Positions 49,269 to 56,206 of a stretch of DNA of 64,000 nucleotides are shown in pieces; the stretch's first letter is position 1; the number at the start of each line of letters is the position of its first letter. A program made the translations under genes and the position numbers. Source of the DNA: JACVRW01 sp963826165 (lineage in GTDB: Bacteria; Actinomycetota; Thermoleophilia; Solirubrobacterales; Thermoleophilaceae); NCBI GenBank assembly GCA_963826165.1, contig CAWGWC010000007.1, positions 124,001 to 188,000 of the forward strand, in the 5' to 3' direction. Below the pieces are notes generated by a model. It did no database searches, was not told where the DNA came from, and saw only the letters and a program-made list of their open reading frames with translations.

Positions 49269-49826
49269 ATGCCGGCTTCGCTCACCAGGCGCTCGGCGCT
49301 GGGCGCAGGCGCCGTCGCCGCCGGCGCGCTCGCGCTGGAGGCCTGCGGCGGCGGCGACCCGCCGCCCTCCGGGGGTGCCCAGCCCGGTTCGGGGGCCGCT
49401 CTGCTCGGCTCCCTGCTGGCGCTCGAACGGGCGGTGATCTCGGCCTACGGCGTCGCCGGCGAGGTGCTGCGCGGAGAGGCCCGGACCACCGCTCAGGCCA
49501 TCGGCGAGCAGGAGCGCGAGCACGCGCGCACCCTCGAGCGGCTCATAGGCAAACTCGGAGGGGACCCGCCCGCGGGGCGCTCCGCGGAGGAGTACGAGCG
49601 CACCTTTCCCCGGCTCCGCTCGCAGGATGACGCGCTGCGCTTCCTCGAGGATCTGGAGCAGCGCCAGGTGCGCGCCTATCTCGAGGCACTCGCCGAGCTG
49701 CCCGAGCTCGGTCTGCGCCGCACGGCCGCGGAGATCGGCGCGGCCGAGGGGGCCCAGCTGGCCGCGGTGCGGGTGCTCGACGGCCGGCCGGCGTCGCCCA
49801 ACGCCTTCGAGACGGGAGCGCTGTGA
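49269..49826 (+). CDS. Tat-exported ferritin-like lipoprotein
   Basis: 185 residues. The N-terminus has a twin arginine (SLTRRSALGAG, Arg7-Arg8), a hydrophobic segment and a lipobox LEAC (Cys26), so it should be exported folded and lipidated. The rest is a four-helix ferritin-like bundle (DUF4439 type): LLGSLLALERAVISAYGVAGEVL, EQEREHARTLERL (the ExxH metal motif), LRFLEDLEQRQVRAYLEAL. A metal-bearing protein would need Tat export in folded form, which fits. Its stop overlaps the next ferritin-like gene. Confidence 0.8.
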   Translation: MPASLTRRSALGAGAVAAGALALEACGGGDPPPSGGAQPGSGAALLGSLLALERAVISAYGVAGEVLRGEARTTAQAIGEQEREHARTLERLIGKLGGDPPAGRSAEEYERTFPRLRSQDDALRFLEDLEQRQVRAYLEALAELPELGLRRTAAEIGAAEGAQLAAVRVLDGRPASPNAFETGAL

Positions 49827-50311
49827 CGCTCAGCCGTCGCGGGCTCCTGGCAGCCGGCGCGTTGCTCGCGCTGCCGGCAGCCGCGAGCGCGCAGGATCGC
49901 ACCGACGTGGAGATCCTCGAGGAGCTGCTCGTGCTCGAGGGCCGGCTGATCGAGGCCTACGAGGCCGCGCTTCGCCGGGAGGCGATCGAGCCCCGTCTCG
50001 GCGAGACGCTGCGCGACCAGGAGCGCGAGCACGTGCGTGGCCTGGAGCAGGCCCTGGCCGAGGCGGGGGGCGGCTCGCCGAGCGCGACGGTGCCCTCGCC
50101 TCGCCTGGCGACCTCGCTGCGCAGCCCTCGCGCCTTCGCGGCCTACGCACTGGCGCTCGAGCGTGAGGCCACCGTCGCCTACGTCGACGCCGCGTCGTCG
50201 GTCCGCCGTCAGGGCCTGCGCCAGCCGCTGGGGTCGATCATGGCCTGTGAGGCGGCCCACCAGGTGGCGTTGCGAGCTGCTGCCGGCCAATCCCTGGCCG
50301 GCGTGGGGTAG
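49823..50311 (+). CDS. second Tat-exported ferritin-like protein
   Basis: 162 residues. LSRRGLLAAGALLALPAAASA is a twin-arginine signal with signal peptidase I cleavage after residue 23. The mature bundle repeats the upstream plan (ILEELLVLEGRLIEAYEAALRRE, DQEREHVRGLEQAL, YALALEREATVAYVDAASSV). The two proteins share the QEREH metal motif and could form a heteromer in the periplasm. GTG49823 overlaps the previous stop, and TatA is encoded 11 bp downstream, so export machinery and cargo are linked. Confidence 0.8.
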   Translation: MTLSRRGLLAAGALLALPAAASAQDRTDVEILEELLVLEGRLIEAYEAALRREAIEPRLGETLRDQEREHVRGLEQALAEAGGGSPSATVPSPRLATSLRSPRAFAAYALALEREATVAYVDAASSVRRQGLRQPLGSIMACEAAHQVALRAAAGQSLAGVG

Positions 50312-50314
50312 CCT
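50309..50314 (+). promoter_or_regulatory. -10 box TAGCCT, leaderless-type (tatA)
   Basis: TAGCCT begins inside the preceding stop codon and ends seven bases before ATG50322, giving tatA its own leaderless start in addition to read-through. Confidence 0.5.
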
Positions 50315-50321
50315 GGGTGAC

Positions 50322-50519
50322 ATGGGATTCTTCTCGGCACCGGGTCCGCTCGAGCTGATCGTGATCCTCGTGATTGCCCTGATCGTCCTCGGACCGGCCA
50401 AGCTGCCGGAGGCGGCCCGTTCCGTGGGGCGCGGGATGCGTGAGCTCAAGGACTCGCTGTCGGGCGACAACGACGATGACGACGAGATCGAGACCCGCTC
50501 CGAAGAGCGCGCGGTCTAG
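50322..50519 (+). CDS. tatA: Sec-independent translocase TatA
   Basis: 65 residues. PLELIVILVIALIVLGPAKLPEAARSVGRGMRELKDSL is the TatA pattern: short membrane helix, the FG/LGP hinge (LGPAKLP) and an amphipathic helix that forms the pore collar, then an acidic tail (GDNDDDDEIETRSEE). It oligomerises in the membrane to pass folded Tat substrates. tatB and tatC are not in the window. It follows two Tat-signal ferritin-like genes. Confidence 0.94.
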   Translation: MGFFSAPGPLELIVILVIALIVLGPAKLPEAARSVGRGMRELKDSLSGDNDDDDEIETRSEERAV

Positions 50520-50548
50520 CCACTCTCGTCGCCCGTCCACGTCGCCCG

Positions 50549-50929
50549 GTGGCGTCGAAGCTCTTCCCAATGCTGTCCTGCGGCGACCTCGAGCGCTCGC
50601 TGGAGTTCTACGGGTCCTTCCTGGGCGGGGTCGAGAGCTACCGCTTCCCTGATGACGGGGATCCCGCGTTCGTCGCTCTGACGATCGGTGCGTCGTCGGA
50701 GATCGGGCTGGGCGGGGTGGCCTCCGAGCCTCTCCATGGACGCCCGCAGAGACCCGCATCGGGGCACAGGGTCGAGCTCTGCGTCTACGTCGAGGACGTC
50801 GATGAGGCCTTTGCCGAGGCGCACGCACGAGGGTTCGAGACGGTGGCCGAGCCGGCCGACATGCCATGGGGCGAACGCATCGCGTGGATCGCCGATCCCG
50901 ACGGGAACCTCGTCATGCTCACCCGGTAG
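50549..50929 (+). CDS. VOC/glyoxalase-fold protein
   Basis: 126 residues with two beta-alpha-beta-beta-beta units: KLFPMLSCGDLERSLEFYGSFLGG and HRVELCVYVEDVDEAFAEAHARGF...WIADPDGNLVMLTR. The family includes glyoxalase I, dioxygenases and drug-binding resistance proteins. The metal ligands of glyoxalase are not complete, so the chemistry is unknown. GTG50549. Convergent with the cysM-like gene, seven bases apart. Confidence 0.85.
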   Translation: MASKLFPMLSCGDLERSLEFYGSFLGGVESYRFPDDGDPAFVALTIGASSEIGLGGVASEPLHGRPQRPASGHRVELCVYVEDVDEAFAEAHARGFETVAEPADMPWGERIAWIADPDGNLVMLTR

Positions 50930-50935
50930 GCGGCC

Positions 50936-51913
50936 CTACCAGAAGGAGGCGGTCTCGAGCACGCCCTCGGCCTCGAGCTGCTCGATCGACTTCGAGTAGA
51001 CCCCGGAGCTGAGGTACTTCCAGCCGTCGTCGGGCACGACGAAGACGATGTTGCCGTCGTCGATCTCGTTGGCCACGCGCACGCAGATCGCGGCGATCGC
51101 GCCGGCCGACACGCCCACGAACAGCCCCTCCTCCTCCAGCAGCTTCTTCGTCCACACCACCGAGTCGCGGTTGGAGACGAAGATCTTGCGGTCGAGCAGC
51201 GACAGGTCGATGATCGGCGGGATGTAGCCGTCCTCCAGCGAGCGCAGGCCCTGGACGAGCTCGCCCTGCATGGGCTCGGCGGCCACGATCAGCGTGTCCG
51301 GATCCTCTTCCTTCAGGCGGCGGGCGTTGCCCATGAGCGTGCCACCGGTGCCGAGGCCGGCGACGAAGGCGGTGACCTCATCGAGCTCCTCGAGGATCTC
51401 CACGGCCGTCCCGTTGTAGTGCGCGTCGGGGTTGGCCTGGTTGCCGTACTGGTAGGGCATGTAGTAGCCGGCGTCCTGCTCGGCCAGCTCGAGCGCCATG
51501 GCCACGGCGCCGTTCGAGCCCTGCTCGCCGGGCGAGTACACGATCTCGGCGCCGTACATCTTCAGCAGCTGGGTGCGCTCCGCCGTCACGTTGTCGGGCA
51601 TCACGACCTTGAGCGGGTAGCCCTTGCGACGGCAGATCATCGCCAGCGAGATGCCGGTGTTGCCCGAGGTGGGCTCGAGGATCGTCTGACCGGGACCGAT
51701 CAGGCCCCCCTCCTCGGCGCTCTCGATCATCGAGCGCGCCACGCGGTCCTTGACCGAGCCGGTGGGGTTGTAGCTCTCGAGCTTGGCGTAGATGCGGACG
51801 CCCGGCTTGGGGCTCAGGCGGCGCAGCTCCACGAGCGGCGTGTTGCCGATCGCCTGAATGATGTCGCCGTACTTGCCCCCGCACGGCTTGTTGTCGAGCT
51901 GCGGCTCCAGCAC
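50936..51913 (-). CDS. cysM: PLP-dependent cysteine synthase, CysM-like
   Basis: 325 residues from GTG51913. IIQAIGNTPLVELRRLSP, NPTGSVKDRVARSMIE (PLP Lys55) and LEPTSGNTGISLAM are the cysteine-synthase signature, and the spacing, YQYGNQANPDAHYNGT and DDGWKYLSSGVY resemble mycobacterial CysM, which joins O-phosphoserine to thiocarboxylated CysO. The residue matching its phosphoserine-binding Arg220 is Met215 here (AAEPMQG), so acceptor specificity may differ. The start is chosen because TATTCT-N7-GTG51913 forms a leaderless promoter; ATG51949 is possible. Confidence 0.88.
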   Translation of the reverse strand: MLEPQLDNKPCGGKYGDIIQAIGNTPLVELRRLSPKPGVRIYAKLESYNPTGSVKDRVARSMIESAEEGGLIGPGQTILEPTSGNTGISLAMICRRKGYPLKVVMPDNVTAERTQLLKMYGAEIVYSPGEQGSNGAVAMALELAEQDAGYYMPYQYGNQANPDAHYNGTAVEILEELDEVTAFVAGLGTGGTLMGNARRLKEEDPDTLIVAAEPMQGELVQGLRSLEDGYIPPIIDLSLLDRKIFVSNRDSVVWTKKLLEEEGLFVGVSAGAIAAICVRVANEIDDGNIVFVVPDDGWKYLSSGVYSKSIEQLEAEGVLETASFW

Positions 51914-51927
51914 TTCAGAAAGAATAG
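51912..51927 (-). promoter_or_regulatory. promoter element CTATTCTTTCTGAAGT (cysM)
   Basis: Contains -10 TATTCT (51921-51926) seven bases before GTG51913. Fifteen of its sixteen bases recur upstream of the rhodanese-E1 gene at 56059-56074. Confidence 0.6.
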
Positions 51928-51996
51928 TACCCCGCACTTTGCTTCGCACGCCTGTCGAGGCGTAGGCTGCGCGAACCCGTCGCCGAGGAGTTCAGC

Positions 51997-53574
51997 ATGC
52001 AAGCGTCCCGCCCCTCACGGATCCTCACCGTCGTCGCGCTCGCCGTAGTGGCCCTTGCCGTGGCCGCGGCGCCCGCGGCCGCCGGCGGCCGGGGCGGTAC
52101 GCCTTCGCCGGGCGCCGCCGGTCTCGGCGATCGGCTCTTTCCCAACCTGGGCAACGGCGGCTACGACGCCCGGCACTACCACCTCGATCTTCGCTACGGC
52201 AGCGCGCCGGCGGATCCGATGGAGGGCACGGTGACGATCGCCGCGCGAGCCAAGCAGTCGCTGTCGCGCTTCAACCTCGACTGGGCGGGCGCCAGCGTCG
52301 GCTCCGTTTCGGTCAACGGGCGCCCGGCAGCGTGGACGCTCGAGGGCGAGGAGCTCGTGATCACGCCCAAGCGCCCGCTGCGCAAGCACCGGAAGTTCTC
52401 CGTCGAGGTCTCGGACTTCGTGGCTGTCCCCACGGAGCCGAGCGACGACCCAACGAGCACGGGGTTCTTCATCACGCCGGACGGCACGGCCACGGCTCCG
52501 CAGCCCGACCTCGCCCACCGGATCTTCCCCTCCAACGATCACCCCAGCGACAAGGCGAGCTACACGTTCAGCTTTGACGTGCCGAGCGACGTCGTCGCGG
52601 TGGCGAACGGGGTGCCTGCCGGCCATCGTGAGCGAGGCGGACGGACGACGTGGCGCTACGTACAGCGCCAGCCCATGGCCACAGAGCTGGTTCAGCTGGC
52701 GGTCGGTGGCTACGACCTGCTCTGGGCGGGTCGCCATCGCGGAGTGCCGATCCGCAACGTGATCGCTCCGTCGCTACGCCCCCTCGGCGATCCTGCGGTC
52801 GAGCTGACACCCCAGCACCTCGACTGGATGACCGCGCGTGTCGGCCGCTATCCGTTCGACATATACGGCTCGCTGATCGTCGACGCCGAGCTCGGCTTCG
52901 CTCTGGAGACCCAGACGATCTCGCTCTACGACAAGGTCTGGTTCACCGAGTACGGCCAGGGCACGTGGGACCCGACGATGGTCCACGAGCTCTCGCACGA
53001 GTGGTTCGGCAACAGCGTGTCGCCCGACACCTGGAGCGACCTCTGGCTGAACGAGGGCCACGCCAGCTGGTACGAGTTCGTCTACGCCGAGGAAGAGGGC
53101 TTCCTCGCGGAGGACACGATCGGCTACCCGGACGACACCGGCTACGCCACGCTGGAGGAGCTGATGCGGGCCGTCTACGCCCACGGCGACCAGTGGCGCG
53201 CCGACGACGGGCCGGTCGCCGCGCCGGCGAGCCCCGACACGCTCTTCGCCTTCAATCGCTACCACGGCGGCGCACTCGTCCTCTACGCGCTGCGCGAGAA
53301 GATCGGCACGCGCGCGTTCGAGCGGCTGGAGCGCGAGTACGTGCGCCGCTTCGAGGACGAGTCGGTGAGCACGGACGACTTCATCGAGCTGGCCTCGAAG
53401 GTCGCCCGGCGCGATCTCACCGCCTTCCTCGAGGCCTGGCTGTACGGGACGACCACGCCGCCGATGCCAAACCACCCGGACTGGACCGTGCTGCCGGTGG
53501 AGGCGCCCGCCCCCGCCGCGGCCGCGCTCTCGATCGCGGGCGACAGCGCGCGCGGAGCCGCCCGGCGCCGCTGA
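51997..53574 (+). CDS. secreted M1-family metallopeptidase
   Basis: 525 residues. Signal peptide (ILTVVALAVVALAVAAAPAAA) and then an aminopeptidase-N-like fold: N-terminal beta domain, catalytic domain with HELSHEWFGNSV and WLNEGHASWYE (HExxH...E zinc site), and a short C-terminal helical part. The substrate-anchoring GAMEN motif is replaced by ALETQ (FALETQTISLY), as in several bacterial M1 relatives, so exopeptidase action is uncertain. A GAGGAG ribosome site and a TAGGCT -10 box (51972 downstream) precede ATG51997. Divergent from cysM. Confidence 0.9.
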   Translation: MQASRPSRILTVVALAVVALAVAAAPAAAGGRGGTPSPGAAGLGDRLFPNLGNGGYDARHYHLDLRYGSAPADPMEGTVTIAARAKQSLSRFNLDWAGASVGSVSVNGRPAAWTLEGEELVITPKRPLRKHRKFSVEVSDFVAVPTEPSDDPTSTGFFITPDGTATAPQPDLAHRIFPSNDHPSDKASYTFSFDVPSDVVAVANGVPAGHRERGGRTTWRYVQRQPMATELVQLAVGGYDLLWAGRHRGVPIRNVIAPSLRPLGDPAVELTPQHLDWMTARVGRYPFDIYGSLIVDAELGFALETQTISLYDKVWFTEYGQGTWDPTMVHELSHEWFGNSVSPDTWSDLWLNEGHASWYEFVYAEEEGFLAEDTIGYPDDTGYATLEELMRAVYAHGDQWRADDGPVAAPASPDTLFAFNRYHGGALVLYALREKIGTRAFERLEREYVRRFEDESVSTDDFIELASKVARRDLTAFLEAWLYGTTTPPMPNHPDWTVLPVEAPAPAAAALSIAGDSARGAARRR

Positions 53575-53581
53575 GCGCGGG

Positions 53582-54196
53582 TCACATCCCGAGCAACAGC
53601 TCCGAGCGCTCCACGCGCCCGAACTTCATGCCGATGTTGCGGAGCGTCGCGGCGTGCAGCTCGGCGTCGAACGACGAGACCCCGTCGCTGACCATCACCA
53701 TCTCGAAGCCGCGGTGAAAGCCCTCGCGCACGGTCTCCTCAACGCAGATCTGAGTGACCGTCCCGACGGTCACGAGCTGGGACACGTGGCGGGCGCGCAG
53801 CACGTCCTCGAGCATCGTGTTGTGAAAGGAGCCGTAGCCGTACTTGTCCACCACCGGCTCTGAGTCGAGCGGGGCCAGCTCGGGCACCACGTCGTGGCCG
53901 AACAGCTCGGTGCCGTCGTCGTACGCGCGCATCACTCCGGGCCAGCACGAGCGCAGCTGCGGGCCGCATTCGGGTGACCAGCTCCACAGCAGGGTGCGCT
54001 CGGGTCCCGCACTGAAACGGGTGAACACCACCGGCCGCCCTATCCGCCGGAACGTCTCCAGCAGCGAGGCGATCACCGGAATGGTGGTACGGGCGTCGGG
54101 CACCTCCTGCGGAGCACCCACGCGGACGAAGTCGTTCTGCATGTCGACCACCAGGAGCGCCTGGCGGCCAGGATCCAGCGGGAAGGGCTGCCTCAT
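53582..54196 (-). CDS. isochorismatase/cysteine hydrolase family protein
   Basis: 204 residues. Catalytic triad visible: Asp18 in ALLVVDMQNDF, a Lys in VVDKYGYGSFHNTML and the nucleophile Cys in VGTVTQICVEETVREGFHRGF. Family members hydrolyse amides, ureas or isochorismate-like bonds. Its ATG overlaps the cupin stop as ATGA, so it is the last gene of the E1-carrier-cupin operon. The exact substrate is unknown; in this context it might act on a thioamide- or carbamoyl-type intermediate (inference). Confidence 0.87.
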   Translation of the reverse strand: MRQPFPLDPGRQALLVVDMQNDFVRVGAPQEVPDARTTIPVIASLLETFRRIGRPVVFTRFSAGPERTLLWSWSPECGPQLRSCWPGVMRAYDDGTELFGHDVVPELAPLDSEPVVDKYGYGSFHNTMLEDVLRARHVSQLVTVGTVTQICVEETVREGFHRGFEMVMVSDGVSSFDAELHAATLRNIGMKFGRVERSELLLGM

Positions 54197-54555
54197 TCAG
54201 TGATGACCGTGTCTTCGTGGGAGTAGGGCGGCGCGCAGCAGCACAGCAGCCGCAGCGGCTCGGTGCCGGTGTTCCAGAGCTTGTGGCGCAGACCCGGATC
54301 GATCACCACCGCGTCCCCGGGCCCGACCTCACGCTCCTCCTGGCCCACCCGCACCCGGCCGGATCCGTGGGTGAAGAAGTAGATCTCCTCCGAGAGGCGG
54401 TGATAGTGCTCGTCGGTCGCAGCCCCGGGCGCGACGGTGGCCTCAGCGAGGCTCTGGTTGGCAGCGTTGCCGGTGGGCACGCCGGCGAGCTCGCGGATCT
54501 CCGAGCCGTCGAGCGTGGTGAACGGCTCGATCTCGCTGAGGTTGAGCCTTCTCAC
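54193..54555 (-). CDS. cupin-domain protein
   Basis: 120 residues, single cupin barrel. ATDEHYHRLSEEIYFFTHGSGRVRVG is motif 1 (HxH...E...) and GDAVVIDPGLRHKLWNTGTEPLRLLC motif 2 with the final His, so a metal (Fe, Mn or Zn) can bind. CCC near the C-terminus is unusual. Its start GTG54555 overlaps the carrier gene stop. Role unknown; thiol dioxygenase, isomerase or sensor are all possible. Confidence 0.82.
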   Translation of the reverse strand: MRRLNLSEIEPFTTLDGSEIRELAGVPTGNAANQSLAEATVAPGAATDEHYHRLSEEIYFFTHGSGRVRVGQEEREVGPGDAVVIDPGLRHKLWNTGTEPLRLLCCCAPPYSHEDTVITE

Positions 54556-54827
54556 ACACCGCCGGCCATGGCCGGCAGGATCACGATCGTGTCGCTCTCG
54601 GACACGCCGGTGTCCAGGCCGTCGAGCACCCGCACGTCCTCGTCGTTGAGGTAGACGTTGACGTAGCGGTTGAGGTCGCCCTCCTCGGAGAAGAGCTGGG
54701 ACTCGGTGGCCGGATGCTCGGAGGCGAGGGCGCGGAGCACCTCACCCACGCTGGAGCCCTGGGCCTCGACCTCCTTGGCACCCCCCACGGACCCGCGCAG
54801 CACGGGCGGAATCTTGATCTTGCTCAC
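54552..54827 (-). CDS. MoaD/ThiS-family sulfur carrier, CysO-like
   Basis: 91 residues, ubiquitin-like. KIKIPPVLRGSVGGAKEVEAQGSSVGEVLRAL and LNRYVNVYLNDEDVRVLDGLDTGVSESDTIVILPAMAGG match mycobacterial CysO, which carries sulfide as a C-terminal thiocarboxylate. CysO ends in Gly-Gly; here the frame continues with one Val (AGGV stop, coded GTG TGA). The Val must be removed for activation, possibly by the JAMM peptidase at 48.9 kb, as QbsD does for QbsE. Same operon as the E1. Confidence 0.88.
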   Translation of the reverse strand: MSKIKIPPVLRGSVGGAKEVEAQGSSVGEVLRALASEHPATESQLFSEEGDLNRYVNVYLNDEDVRVLDGLDTGVSESDTIVILPAMAGGV

Positions 54828-54840
54828 AGGCCGCGGGAGC

Positions 54841-56025
54841 CTATCCGGCGCCGGCGCAGAACGCCTCGTAGTCCGGAAAGACGCCCATCTCCTCGTCGGA
54901 GATCTCGCCCGGCTCGCGTGAGCAGATCGGGCAGTCCGGGTCGCGGCGGACCTTCAGCTCGGTGAAGGTGGTGCCGAGCGCGTCGTAGAGAAGCAGACGA
55001 CCGGCAAGCGGCTCGCCCGCGCCGGTGATCAGCTTGATGACCTCCACCGACTGGAGCAGTCCCATCACGCCCGGCAGCACGCCGAGTACGCCGGCGGCGC
55101 CGCAGGAGGGCGCCAGCTCGGCCGGCGGCGGGGTCGGGTAGAGGCAGCGGTAGCAGGGCCCCTCGTAGGGGTGGAACACCGAGAGCTGACCCTCGAAGCC
55201 GAGGATCGAGGCCGACACCACCGGGATCTGCTTGCGCACGCTCGCGTCGTTCAGCAGGTAGCGGGTGGGGAAGTTGTCGAGCCCGTCGACCACGACGTCG
55301 TACCCGTCGATGATCTCCATGATGTTCTCGGCGCCGAGCCGGACCGGGTACTTGTCGACCTTCACGTCCGGGTTGATGTCGTGAATCGAGATCTCGGCCG
55401 AGTCGACCTTGGGTACCCCGATGCGATCGTTCGAGTGGGCCACCTGGCGCTGAAGGTTGGAGAGATCCACCACGTCGTTGTCGACGATGCCGATCGTGCC
55501 CACGCCGGCCGCGGCAAGGTAGAGCGCGGCGGGCGATCCGAGGCCGCCGGCGCCGAGCAGCAGGACCTTGGCGTCGAGCAGCTTGAGTTGGCCCTCGAGC
55601 CCGATCTCGGGCACCAGCATGTGGCGGGAGTAGCGCTCGCGCTGCTCTGCGCTGAGCGCGCGCGGGACCTCGACCTCGTAGCCACGGTCCTTCCACAGCG
55701 TGATGCCGCCCCGCATGGAGGCCACGTCCTCGTAGCCGAGCAGGTCGGTGAGCGTCTGGGCGGCGAAGGCGGAGCGGTTGCCCGAGGCGCAGTAGAGGAT
55801 CACCCGCTGGTCGCGGTCGCCGACGGCGCCCTCGATGCGCGACTCGAGATGAGCGCGCGGGACGTGCACAGCCCCCGGGAGATGCGACTGCTCGAACTCG
55901 TGCTGCTCGCGTACGTCGACGATCACGGCGCCGTTGCCGTTCTGAGTCAGCTCGTGGACCTCCTTGGGATCCACCTCATCGATCTGCTCCTTGACCTTGC
56001 GGAGCAGCTCAGCGCCACTGGCCAT
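54841..56025 (-). CDS. rhodanese-MoeB/ThiF (E1-like) fusion
   Basis: 394 residues with an N-terminal rhodanese domain (residues 15-118; active-site Cys79 in YCASGNRS) and a C-terminal MoeB/ThiF adenylyltransferase (GAGGLGSPAALYLAAAGVG at about 158-176; zinc Cys pairs CYRC and CPIC). MoeZ proteins have the reverse order (MoeB then rhodanese). It should adenylate the CysO/ThiS-like carrier encoded 13 bp downstream and pass sulfur from its own rhodanese domain. It heads the four-gene operon. Confidence 0.93.
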   Translation of the reverse strand: MASGAELLRKVKEQIDEVDPKEVHELTQNGNGAVIVDVREQHEFEQSHLPGAVHVPRAHLESRIEGAVGDRDQRVILYCASGNRSAFAAQTLTDLLGYEDVASMRGGITLWKDRGYEVEVPRALSAEQRERYSRHMLVPEIGLEGQLKLLDAKVLLLGAGGLGSPAALYLAAAGVGTIGIVDNDVVDLSNLQRQVAHSNDRIGVPKVDSAEISIHDINPDVKVDKYPVRLGAENIMEIIDGYDVVVDGLDNFPTRYLLNDASVRKQIPVVSASILGFEGQLSVFHPYEGPCYRCLYPTPPPAELAPSCGAAGVLGVLPGVMGLLQSVEVIKLITGAGEPLAGRLLLYDALGTTFTELKVRRDPDCPICSREPGEISDEEMGVFPDYEAFCAGAG

Positions 56026-56058
56026 GTCTAAACCTCTGAATCCTGGTCGGCTTTCGTT

Positions 56059-56074
56059 ACTTCAGAAAGTATAG
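56059..56074 (-). promoter_or_regulatory. promoter element CTATACTTTCTGAAGT (rhodanese-E1 operon)
   Basis: Contains -10 TATACT (56068-56073). The leader to ATG56025 is about 35 bases with CAGAGG near the start codon. The block matches the cysM element at 51912-51927 except for one base. Confidence 0.65.
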
Positions 56075-56089
56075 CCGCCCTGGAACGGG

Positions 56090-56117
56090 ACCGGGGCGCC
56101 CTTTCGAGCGCCCCGGT
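56090..56117. other. 10-bp perfect inverted repeat between the E1 and kinase genes
   Basis: ACCGGGGCGC (56090-56099) and GCGCCCCGGT (56108-56117) with an 8-base loop. It lies upstream of the E1 promoter and could be a regulator site, or a hairpin in the kinase leader. Confidence 0.55.
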
Positions 56118-56188
56118 GGAAGACCCTGACCCAGCTGTGCGCGGAGGAAGCCGCACGAACATTCTCGTCTCTCGGGGGCCGTGCCGAT

Positions 56189-56206
56189 ATGGGGTCAAGA
56201 CCCCAT
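56189..56206. repeat. 18-bp palindrome ATGGGGTCAAGACCCCAT
   Basis: Perfect 8-base arms around AA, covering the annotated kinase start codon. It can form a strong hairpin on both strands, sequestering the start or binding a protein. Confidence 0.7.
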
